A stretch of 64,000 bases of DNA from Hofstenia miamia (lineage: Eukaryota; Xenacoelomorpha; Acoela; Hofsteniidae), in contig CABFPE010000017.1 in the NCBI GenBank assembly GCA_900660155.1, positions 888,292 through 952,291 on the forward strand, written 5' to 3'. The position numbers and the translations under genes were made by a program. The notes beneath the pieces are model-generated. The model ran no database searches. It was not told the DNA's origin and saw only the letters and a list, made by a program, of their open reading frames with translations. This document shows positions 11,401-23,800 of the stretch, in pieces (position 1 is the stretch's first letter; every line of letters starts with the position of its first letter).

Positions 11401-14400
11401 GATGCTCTTCTCAAATTCTCCACTCTCCCGCTGTCACTCTACTTCCATGCCTGTNGCAAAGCTAATTCCTCACTCTTTGCCCTCTTCCGCAATGTTCCCT
11501 TTAATTCCACGGCTGCTGTGAAACTCTCTTTGTTCAAGTCCATTCCTCGCGCCATTCTTCTCTGTGCTCCTCCCTGTTGTTGGTCTTCTCATTCCTTGTT
11601 CCACTCTATGGAACGTTTCCAAAAGCGTGCCTTCAAATGGATCTCTCCCTTGCCATACAAAGATGCTCTTCTCAAATTCTCCACTCTCCTGCTGTCACTC
11701 TACTTCCATGCCTGTGATCTCCTACTTTTCAATCGCTTGCTCACTCGCTAATTGGATGTTGATCCTTTTGATTTCATTACGTTTTCTAATTCCCACTCTA
11801 CTCGCTCTGATGATGTTGTCACCTTCTCCATCCGTCGTCCCAAGAAACATCGCACCCTTCACTCGTTTTTCAATCGTGCTTGTACTGCTGCTAATTACAT
11901 CTTTACTCTCAAGCCTCCAACATGCATTGATTTTTTCCCCGCCGCTGAGCTTCAAGAAATCTTTGATGTCTTTCCTGTTTGCTGAGCCCTTCTCCAACTT
12001 CGCCTACTCTGCCATCTGCTCCTGTTTCATCTCTTGTGACTGTCCTCGCTGTCGTAAAACTTGACTTGTTTTTATTCTTTTTGTAGTGTTGTATGCCTTG
12101 AGCGTCAAAATAAAGTCATTCGTTATTATTATTCTTGCATCTCACAGCTTCATGCTGGTATCCCTCTCAGCTCGGGGAACTCACCAGTTCCCAGGGAGTC
12201 TGAGAGCTTTCCTCAGGACTCTAGCTGTTCCTAACAATGCTGCCTTCTGTGCTACTGCTCCTCCCCACTTTGGTACTCTCAACTCCTCCAAGTATCTCTT
12301 ATGCTTCTTACTCACTGCTCCTAGTGCTTCCACAACTACCGGGACTACTTCGACTTTCTTTAACTTCCACAGCCTTTCTATTTCCTCTGCCAACTCTCGA
12401 TACTTGTCTATCTTCTCTTTCTCCTTGCTTTCTACATTCCTGTCCTTTGATACTGCTATTTCTATCACTGTTCCCAATCTTTTCTCTTTGTCCACTACTG
12501 CTATGTCTGGCCTCCGGGCTTCTATCACCTTGCTTGTCTGTATGTTGAAATCCCACAGTATCTTAACTTTCTCATTTTCTATGACGCCCTGTGGCTTGTG
12601 CTCATACCACTTGTCTCCTGCTTCTAACCCATGCTGCCTGCTCAAACTCCAGTGAACCATTCGTCCTACCTTGTTCTGCCTGAACTTATGCTCATTCTGC
12701 GCCAACTTCTCACTCCCTGCTATCAGATGATTCTTACATAGCCTACACTTATCACTTACTTCTACTCTTCTGTCTATATGCTTCTTCACCCAGTTTGTTC
12801 TTATTGCTTGCTCCTGTGCTGCCATTATCAGCGCTTCTGTTTCTCTTTTTAGACCTGCCTTCTTTAACCACTTGTTGCTCTCATCTCTGTCACACATTAC
12901 TGTGTTCCGCCAGTATTCTCCATGCATTGCCGTCTGCCTATACCTTGTTTGTCTCTCTGATTCCATCCTACTCTGGTATACCTTCTTTTCTTCTCTCAGT
13001 TCTTATCTTCCTTAGCTCCTTAGTGACTTCTAGTAGGGATCCTCTAGGTTGCTCTTCTACATATTCCTTTAGCCCTAGTGCTTCTCCTTCTACAGTTTCC
13101 TCCACACTTAGCAGCCCTTTCCCTACCAAATGCCTTGCCATGTACAGCCTATCTACATCTCCATTTAAGTTGAATGCTCTCTCTGCTGCTAGTATCTTCC
13201 TTGTCTCCCTGTCTAATTCCCTCAGTTCATTCTATTTCCACCTAACTATTCCTGCCGAATATCTCAACACTGGTATCGCCCACGTATTAATTGCTTTAAT
13301 ACTATTCTGCCCATTTAATGCTGACTTCTGTAGTACTTTCCTTATTCTCTTGTATTCTTTTCTTAACCTCATCTTCATTTCCTCATGATCTGTTCTATCT
13401 TTCTCTATCACACCTAAGTACTTGTACCCCTCTTTGACTTCCTCAATCTTATCCTCACTGTTCGTCCTCAAACCATCTCCATCTATGCACTTGCCTCTGG
13501 TCATTGTCACTGCTGCATACTTTCCTAGTCCAAATTCCAACCCAGAATCTCTGCTTGCCTTCTCCAATGTCTCCACTTGCTTCTGCAACATCTTCCTTGA
13601 ACTAGCATACATCTTCAGGTCATCCATGTACCACAGGTGACTTACTGCTCTACCATTCTTCTCCATCTTATACCCTATGCCTGGCTACGTTCTTTAGTCC
13701 CCTGCGAATATTGGATGCAGTTTTTAAACATCTATGTGTGAGATTATATACGGTACTAAATGCTTCCCAAACACTTTCTAAAGACACTCTTACTCATTAA
13801 TATAGAAATATTGTAGTCATATTGAATGAAGTTATGTATTTCACTAATATAGTAATGATAATGTAAACACATTTTTATTTTGTACTGCAGCAATATTGTA
13901 ATCAAAAAGAAATGTAAGTACAGGAGGACAGTAATAGCGCATAGCATACTGACCCATAGTGTTTTACTGTACCGTAAAGTCATTTTTTATGCGTACAACA
14001 CATGTATTAGGGTGCATTCACACAGAAAGATTGTGCTTGCTAGAGCGAGCTTTTGGCGTTTTAAACAAGAGGAAATAAAGGAGGGTATTCACACAGAGAG
14101 ATTGCGATATCGCGCTTGTAATTTAAACATATGTTTAAAGATAGTTCTATTCACACAGAAAGCGCGCGAGTGCGCGATTGTAAAAGATTGTAAATTTGAT
14201 TTTAAACATGCTAAATATTTTTGACGATGACATCTCCCAATAATTTAAATTCATGCCAAAAATTTGTACGAAGTACGTATAATGTATTTAGTTTCAAATT
14301 ATTATTTAATATTATCACAAAAATGGTATTATTAAACATATTTGTAAAATAGGTTTTGACCACAACATTATTTATTTATAGCAGAGTCAGTGATATTCAC

Positions 14401-17400
14401 TTAAAGATTCCCGTTTTAAAAATATTTCATGTACCCAGAATCTGCCCTTGAAACGTCTGCTGTGGCGTAATTTTAATGAAGAATTTAATAGGCTGTCTAA
14501 TCGCATAGATTCCATTGTATCAAATGATTTTCAGTTTGTTATTTACATAAAGATCAATTAAATTGTCATAATGTTTACATATTAAAAATTATCCACTTTG
14601 ATTCTCTCAAATGCAATAAAATGTAACAATGTGTAGAGAATATTATTGAATATTTTCCTAATAACAATTAAAAGCTCGCTTTCTGTGTGAACACTCTCGT
14701 ATTAATACATTGCTAGAAATCTATCACAAGCGCAAGCTCGCTTTCTGTGTGAATTTAGCTATCTTAAAACATGTATTAAAAAATATAGCAAGCGCACGCC
14801 GTCTGTGTGAATGTTACTATCTTAAAACATGTGTTTAAATTACAAACGCGATATCGCAATCTCTCTGTGTGAATACCAGGGATCCAACATGATTAATCGT
14901 CAACGCGATTAATCAAGATTAATCGGATGGATTAATCTATCGTGCTGGTCAAGTAGATTAGATTAATCGTAAACAGAGTGCTCGATTAATCTAGATTATT
15001 CTAATTAAGTTGATGCTTATGCATTCAGTTACGTGTTGTCATTTTCGGTTTGATCTTATCTATGGCCACTATTCTTTTGTCATATGTTTTACAAAAGAAA
15101 ACCTTAACACCGGACATAGAAGAAGAGTTAGGTATCTAACATACTTAGGAAGCATCGGATGTCCCCTAATTCTATATATAAGGATCCTCGATTTTATCAC
15201 GCCAACATCTAATCAGGTTGAGAGACTCTTCAGCAAAGCTGGTTATGCTCTATCTGATTACCAAAATCGTTTATTACCCCTGAACTTAGAGATCAAAATA
15301 TTTCTTTACCCTAACAGGCACATGTGGAGCAAAATGACTTCAGGAAATAATCTCAAATAACATGAATAATAGTTGATATTTTTAATTTTGAATATTTTTC
15401 AATTGATATATTGTATTTTGAATATTTTTAACCAGAAATAGATTAATCGACGATTAATCGCTATTATTAATCTCCTGGCAGCAGCGATTGCGATTAATCT
15501 ATCGCCAAAATTTTTTTTCATACGATTAATCGCGATTAAAATCTAACGATCCCTGGTGAATACCCTCCTTTATTTCCTCTTGTTTAAATCTCAAGATTGG
15601 CTTTATCGCTCGCTTTCTGTGTGAATTCAACTATCTTAAAACATGTGTTAAAAATACAAGCGCTATATCGCAAGCTTTCCGTGTGAATGCACCCTTAGGG
15701 TTAAGAACCTAACCCGCCAATATGCCTTGCCGCGAATGGGGGTATTCTGTATTTCCATTTCGCACCGGGCCCCCAAATGTATAGCGATGCCAATGATCAT
15801 TTGTAAGAATAATCTCTTTAATAATACATTATTAGTATTTTGATTTCAAAGGTCCATATAAATTTTTACCTATGTTATAACTTATGACCAAGCCTTACAA
15901 ATAATCAAATTTGAGAGAAAACTAATTGTAGGGATTTCGGTGAACAAATGTGCTGTTTTTTGTACTTTAAAATCACTAGACTTATTTTTATCTAAATGCC
16001 AAAATTTAATTTTTTCTAAATATTTTTGTCCCTGGCGATGGTTCAGTAACTTTGTGAATTGCATATATAGGTCAACAGTGTGCACTCCTAATATGAAAAT
16101 GTTTTATCAATGTATTACAAAGCATTCGTGTGTTTCTAAAGTTACTTTAAATTTACAGGCTTACTATTTTTGGTGTACATTGGAAAATCATTATTCAAAA
16201 TTGAACTACAGTTATGTTTAATACAATAGCGAAACGCTTTAATATTTTATGTAGATTTCGTTTGATTATTTGATTTAAAGTGATATACAAGCTTTATTGC
16301 CAGTTTTTGCAAATCTTGTGACATGTAACATTTCTATTAACCCATTTCAAATATTAAGTTTTGGGAGGATTTTACTAAAGAAGTGCATAAATTTTGTTTT
16401 CACTTAATATATTATTTAGCTTAGGTTTACCTTTTCATATTAATTTAATTTTACTTTGCATTATTCGAATAATCCTTTAACGAACTCATTGTATTGGTCA
16501 AGAGACAAACTCGCTTGCATAAATAAATGTATTGTGTAATTGGAATAAAATTCTTTAGAAAGGGAAAAAAGATGAAAGCGATGACCATTTGTCCACTATT
16601 GCCGTTGCCGTTCTGTGTGAACTTGCTTTGACCAACCCTGAACGTCTATCAATGGCTACCGGGGGGATTTCGGTTTTAGTGTCGCATGTAATTGTTTGTC
16701 CTCAGCCCAGGTGGAATGAAGCTGTACTGGCTGTTCTTTTGAGGTTGATCAATCATCCAGATTCTCGTCAATATATCCATGTGCACACAGTCATTGAGCA
16801 TATACTATCACCATTAATGTCCTGTCAAAATCACGGTTTGTTTTTATTTCGAATTTGGATTAATTATACATGAGTTGTAACACAGAATTGTTACCGGGCC
16901 GGGCAAGAATAAAGCAGGCCTGGGTATGAAATTTCTGCACAATGTTCAAAATTGTATCAATAAATGTACATTCTTTTTTTACTTTACAATATTATGTCAA
17001 CTAATATATTTAATTGACTAATTGTACAGCACGCATAATTGCAATTATCTCAGAAATTGCCTTAGTAATAGCAAACGCCAATCAATTTCATGTATTTACA
17101 AAAATCTTATAATGGTTTTGGATATCTCGGGTCCTGAGCGTGTCTGGGCTTGAAATCAGGGTCCAGTTACAACTCTGTTATAACCATTGTTGTGTACATT
17201 TAGTTGTTCCTCAAAGCCAGGTGGAAGCTTGCCGTTTGGCTATTGTCTCCATGTTCAGATCATGGCCAGGAATGATCCGAATGTGTCGACCGGATTGTGC
17301 TGGTTTGCAAAGTCTCCTGGGGGTTCTATCTCTTAACAACCACTCAAGGCAAACCGTGGTTCTTGAAATTCTTCACGAGCTCTTTTTTCATTGTCGGCCT

Positions 17401-20400
17401 CGCCCTTTAAAACAAGCAGATAAATCAATAAGTGTTGTCTTTTCATCTGGAGATGGGTAGGTCTGTTTTTATATTGTGTGGAAAATATAAATGTATTTTC
17501 AGTGAGTATGAGAGACATACTTTCAAGTTTTCTATGTAAAACATAAATTCTCATTTTTTCTATATTTATGAGCTTTTTCAAAAGACAATGTTATTTTTAC
17601 AGAATTTGCTTTCTGAATATCAGTAGTCTCTGATTGGTTAGTGTTTAACCTTTAAGATTGTCTTTTCTGCGTGTTTATGGACATTAACATTCAAGAATGT
17701 TTTTGTACATCAGCACATGGGCTGAAAATGTTAGATGATTGTATTAAATTATTGTTTTGTTCACTACAACAAAATGAGATGCAAAGTATTTATTTTGTTT
17801 AATAATATTGTTTCTATGTTTTTGACGTTTCATTAAAACCATAACAATACTTATTTGGTCAACCAAGCTGTCCAGATTTTAAATAAAAATTCAAATAAAA
17901 CAATATATATAAATTCAAAAAAATAAATTAATTTAAAATATATTATATTGAGATTTTTGGTATGCGGTATTACCCAGGTGTTCTAGAGACCGTGGTTCAT
18001 AGAGGTAATATTATTGATTAAAAATAATTGAAAAAATGGAAAAATTTGAAAATTCTGCAGAAATGCAGACCAAAAGAGTATTTGGTTTTCAATTTTATAC
18101 TTTTGTTTTGTCAAACACAACTTTCAGGCACTTAGTAAAATGCTATTTATTTAAATGTATCAAAATTTTCTCAATGTTGACTTGGTAATGATTTTATGAA
18201 ATGAATAGTTGAATACCGGCATATGTTAACCAAATCAGAAGCACTATCGTGTTTGGGTACTGAAAATACCTAGAAACATTTTTATCACTCGTGCAAATTT
18301 TACATGCAAAATACATATAAATGCATGTTAGTGCATATCTTGTCTTTTCTTAACCTTAATGCATATTTGGCATAATTTTTTATCTAATTAAAATAATATC
18401 AATAATTTAATACATTTGTTGGAGTGCAGTTCTATTCTCGAAATGATGTACAATTAATTGTATCAAAGTCAATATTTAGGTGCTTAGTATTATTTCTACT
18501 AATATTTTTGCGAAGGAGTTTAGAGCATTTAGCACTGATGGAGAAGTGTTCCATTGCGATTTAAATGACAAAAACGCTGTGTCTGATAAAAGCCAGGTAG
18601 AACAACACATCAACACACAGCAATATGTGAAACCAAAGGAACGCACCCAAGCCAGGGCACATCATCGACACCTCTGTTGACAATTTATGTCAAGTATTAA
18701 AGCAGGACGATTTTGGTAGAGTCTAGCAAAGGTATTCATTGCGGCAACATTCCTCTATAAAATCAACCACCTCGAGAATTTCTTCATACATATATTCCAG
18801 CTTTCAACATTTCCAATGAAACGAAGGCCCGTAAGTTTATTGAACCTGTTTATAATTCAACATTGGAATTTATCCCTTAAGCTATAAGGCATGTTGTGAT
18901 TTACATTGTTGTGGATGACACTAGTGATTTTTTACATCGCAGTGTCTGCAAAGTTCGTGTGGGCTCCCTGAGTAGCATTTTGGCGGAAGAACCATTTCTT
19001 ATTTGTAGCACGATTCTAGATTTTACAAACCACTCCATAGTTGCAACTCTGGTGAATGATTCGCTTTTGCTTTAATGGTCTAGCAAATTGCAATACGATC
19101 GTTTCGTTTTATTGCTGAGCGAAGATGCTCCATACAGGAAAAAGATTGGTAATGGTTTGGTTATTTTTCATCCCAAGATAATTCGTTTATTCTGTTTTGC
19201 CCATGCATTTCACCGATGTAAACGATTTGATTTCAACATTTAATCAAATTTTTGTTGAAGCACCAGCACGTCGACAAAAATTTCCAGCAACAACTTTATT
19301 CCCACCAAAACCGATTATTACACGTTGGGAAACGTGGATCCAAGCAGCGTGTTACTATTCAATAAATTTGGAAACTTTACCCAATTTGAAGCACTAAAAA
19401 AATTACGGAAATGTCTGACCAACAATCCAGGCTGGGAAAATGTTTGTTCTGTAAATTCCAGACGGGCTAGCTGTGAACGACATTGCTGCCTTCAAATTTG
19501 CCCCGATTACTAGTGTTGACGTAAAGCGGTCATTCAGCAAATATAAAACGTTGCTGTGCACAAACCGCTCAAGCTTTTGTGAAGAAAACATGTAGTAATT
19601 TCATACAATGTAAAAAGATTTGACTTTACTAAGCTTTAAGAATTGTTTATCATTGTATCTGTCTATGCATGCTTCTGAAATTTGTTTGTTTTATCATTGA
19701 TGCATATAAATGCATATTTCAACCTTAGTTTTGGCATATTTTCATATTTTTAATGAATATATCATTTGTACTTATTATTTTAGTCGAACTTTAATCTACT
19801 TTTGTTTTCTATGAATTTTTTTAAAAAAAAATAAATAACTTCGCTTGTGTTCAGAACACAATTTACCCACAGATGGTATATCCTGTCCCAGTAAATTGAA
19901 TATTGATTTTTTTAAAAAATTTTTAGTAATTTTCAAATGTTCGCATTATTTATTATATCTGAATGTGTTTTTCTCAGAAATGTGACTTGTGCGGACTGAA
20001 CAAAGAGCACCGTCATAATCAAGACAATCTGAATACCTAGAGACAACTATTCTAACGCTAATATTAATCAGTTTTAGGCACTATTATATTGAAGATAAAC
20101 TTTTGAAGGTTTTATAAAAAATTTATCTGCATAAATGAGCTCAGACACATCTTCAAATTGTGCATTCGTTTTAAGTATGATCTTTAATAAGTTATAGTTT
20201 CCATTGAGTATTGAAAAGATCTACGACAAAGGTATTGAATCTCAAATTATTTCTTCCTATGTGATCTTCTTCGGAATTCATCATATACTGCTACATCTTG
20301 GGAAATCTTATTACTAAAATGTCATTTAAATTAAATCATCAATATATAGCATCGAATGTCATTTAACCGTGCATTTCTAAATTCATTCCTATTAATATGT

Positions 20401-20781
20401 TATACTTATATATAACCATACGTTGTCTTATTTTATAAATTTTTCGTATATTTATCCAATACTGTATAGACCAGATCCATCCTCACTTATGGAAGGATTC
20501 GTTGTCTCAGAAGCAGCTGCAGTACTTAACCCTGCTCTTCCTTACAAAATTGATTTAACTAGAAACCATACTGCACTTCTCTTGACAATGTTTGTCAGTG
20601 CTGGCCTTTTGGAAACACTCGTTGGTGTTATATTGCATGCTGCAAATGAAGAACTAAGCGTGTCTGCACTTTACACATTGGCGAGGGTTGGTATATATAT
20701 ATATATGTATGCGATTTACGTATCATGTATATTTAAATCAGTGGCCAAACGCAGTAGTCGCAGAAAATTCTTTTTCCATCG

Positions 20782-20821
<40 letters not shown>

Positions 20822-23800
20822 TATTTTATTGAGAAAGTAAATAGGTATATTTATTTAGATGTGCTGACCTGATTATTGAGCAAAAAATTGTTGGATTTTA
20901 ACAATATACTTTCTGGTGAAAATTTGTGTTGCAAAATTTGCCCACTTATTTCTTAACTTTAGTTATTTTAAGTTATTGCATGTAAGTTAGTAGAAATGCT
21001 GCAACAAGTGGCTGCAATAGATAGTTAAGTATACTTTTGTTTTTGTAATAACTTCAATTTCAGTTGGATGACTTTAGGTGTTAAAATTAACCGACACATT
21101 ATTGTGTGCAGACTACCGAATACAAGCTCGTGTTTTACCAACACTGATGACTTTAGCCGCATCTTTTGATTCACCTGGTAGTCCGAAGCGTTTAGTAGCT
21201 CAAAAGGCTTTGGCATTCCTGCAGTCTCTCTATGGAAAAGAGGCCGATCCATCAACACAACGCAGTTGTTGGTTGCGGCTTATTATCACTCACGGGCAAT
21301 CATCCGTTCCTCCAATTCCAGTGAATAACTATTTTCGGTAAATATGGTTATAAATCATTCTAGTATACTTAGGCTAATTGAAAATATTTCAGAATCAAGA
21401 GAATAGTCGTTTCCCAACAGTGTAGTTAACATGACTTATCAATAGGGCAACCGAAATGCTATATGCCCACTTTTCGTTTTGTGTGAAACATCTTATAAAT
21501 ATATTTAAAGGCATTTAACATTGTTATATTTTTCCTACAGTTATTTTATATTTTGAAATTTGCTTAGACATTCATCCTATTTCATTTCTAAGAATATCTA
21601 GAATATAAGATTAACTTTGTTCTCAATTGAATAAGAAATTCGTTTAAAACTATTTTATTCATGTCCTGTGATGGTTTTCTTGAAGCATAGATGGATGGTT
21701 TCATAGTAAACCTATCTACTGATTTTTTTAGAGCCTTAGTTAATGACATTTAAATCTTCTTTGCTTGAATTTCAAGATGATTTTATGCATTATATTAGTT
21801 AGATTTTGTATACGTTGGTTGATGTCATGCTTATAATACCATCCTTGTTTCATTTTTGTGAAATATAGGCATACAGATTTTCTCTTTACTTACTGAGCAC
21901 ACGGTGCAGTTAGCAGTCTGCAGGGAGAATGATGAGGCTGTAGCGAAGACAAAGTTTAGGAAGTAGCATTTCAATTTATTAAAACATTTCTTTGTTTACT
22001 GTACTTCAGCCAAACTAGAATACAAGCGCATTTACATAAGGATGGGCATTGATTAGAATATCAGCATTCGCTTCCATCGTCAAATAAGTTTCTGAAGCAT
22101 ATTCCGCAACTATCCGCACTTGAAAATCCCGAAAAAAAATGGATTGGTTTTTTCACCCGTCCTATATACTACCCAAAATGCAAATATAACTGAATTAAGC
22201 ATATTTAAAAATTTCTTAGACGTAACAATGTTACAATGTAAAGCAAAATTTACAATTTGTACAAATGTTATGTCTTGAAGGCACAAACATCTTTCGAAAT
22301 ATTCCCCGCCTGCTGCTGTGGTAGCACACATGCAACTTCTCGCATTAGACATGGTTAATATTTGGTCCTACTAAATCGAACTATTTGTTCTTAAATCCAC
22401 TTTAAGTATCAACAGCATCCACACAATTCTTAAAAAAATCAATCTACATCCAATCCGCATCTGCGCGGATTGCCGATATCTACAGATTCACTTGGACATC
22501 CGCATCCCTTTACGTCAGGACATTTGACACATTCTGGGAAGACTTCATCGAGTCCCAATATTACGCTATTTTAAGAAACTGCATTTAAATGTTTTCATGT
22601 CTAAAATTCCAGCTTCTAAGCAATTACATACGAAGAATTTTTATTTGTAACAATTTATAAGCAAGTTTTGTGTCACAATTTTGAGTTAATTTTCGTTGTA
22701 AGTTGAGGGTCGTACGTATTTTATTTTCCAGGGAATAATTCCTTTCATTTCTATTTTTTACTGAAGTCCTTATTTTGGATTTTTATTTAGATGAGTTTAT
22801 TTTAGATTCGGAGAGTCACCCTTTCAGCAATTATTGAGATTCATTCAACGATGTGAAATTATGAATAATCTCCAGAACAGTGATAAGTGGAACTTTGGTT
22901 ACATACTCACTACTCTGACTTTATTACGTAGTACTATGTCACTGATGTCACAGGACGATCTCATCAGTGAAACACCGATAAAATTTTTGAAGTCAATTGC
23001 ACAATATTTTCAACCTGATATGCGAACATTCTCGTCTCTAGAGTACAGTGTAGCGCATAAACAGAAAACAAATGTTCTCATGAATTTATTCGATACACTT
23101 TTCATGGTATGCTTATTTACCTTAATTTATAATGATATACCTTTCTTTCAGCCCTTATTTACAAAAATCAAATTCTGAATTTGTGTTAGAAGTGTAGGTA
23201 TAGCTTCAGTGTATACATAAATACAAGTATCTTTTGATAACAACATTTTAAACAATTGGTTAGGATTGCGTTTCTCAAAAATCTGAATATTTACATTTTT
23301 TTAAATTAAGAACTTAGACAATATTCGATTTATGAACCTAAGGTTTTAGACAAACAATCCATGATATGCTCCCATATGCGTCTAATTTATACTGTTGTTC
23401 TAAATTCACTATGAAAACAGTGCTAATGGTTCAGCATAATTATGTATCTTTAAAATTGCTTATTTCTATTACTCGTAAAGACGTTATGAAAAATGTAACT
23501 TAATTCTCTCTCGTCATGGTTCTTATTGATGATAATACAGGCAGTTTTTGTATGAATTTCAACTTTGTAATACATTTTGTATAATTATTACCTAGATTTT
23601 AAAATTAACTGAAATTTCAATCTCCTAATACGTCGTTTTGACAATTAGTTTCGAGATTATTTTTGAATATTTCGGAAAACCAATTGGCTTCGTTCTTCAA
23701 ATTATTCAAAAGCAATTCTATGTGTATTTCTTATATTTCTATTGTTGTATCCGTTAGTGTATATGTACAAGTTTTGCAAATGTGTACATATATTGTAAAT

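Larger units (their letters stand above)
13684..15749. mobile_element. Tigger/pogo-like MITE, copy A, interrupted and 5'-truncated
   Basis: 13684-14009 and 15698-15749 are the two halves of the repeat seen whole at 36772-37192. The right end keeps the terminal text 'gggtattctg' followed by TA. The left terminus is missing where it meets the R4-type LINE. The MITE is split at a TTA by the palindromic element 14010-15694. The minus ORF at 13756-13983 is repeat text shared with copy B, not a gene. Confidence 0.75.

Noticed and set aside
11196-11715. True tandem duplication inside the LINE
   Set aside because: A single N sits at the junction and copies differ by about one base; the same pattern recurs elsewhere in the window, so an assembly cause is likelier.
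13756-13983. 75-codon minus ORF, also present at 36869-37114
   Set aside because: Both lie within copies of the Tigger-like MITE, so their conservation reflects repeat identity.
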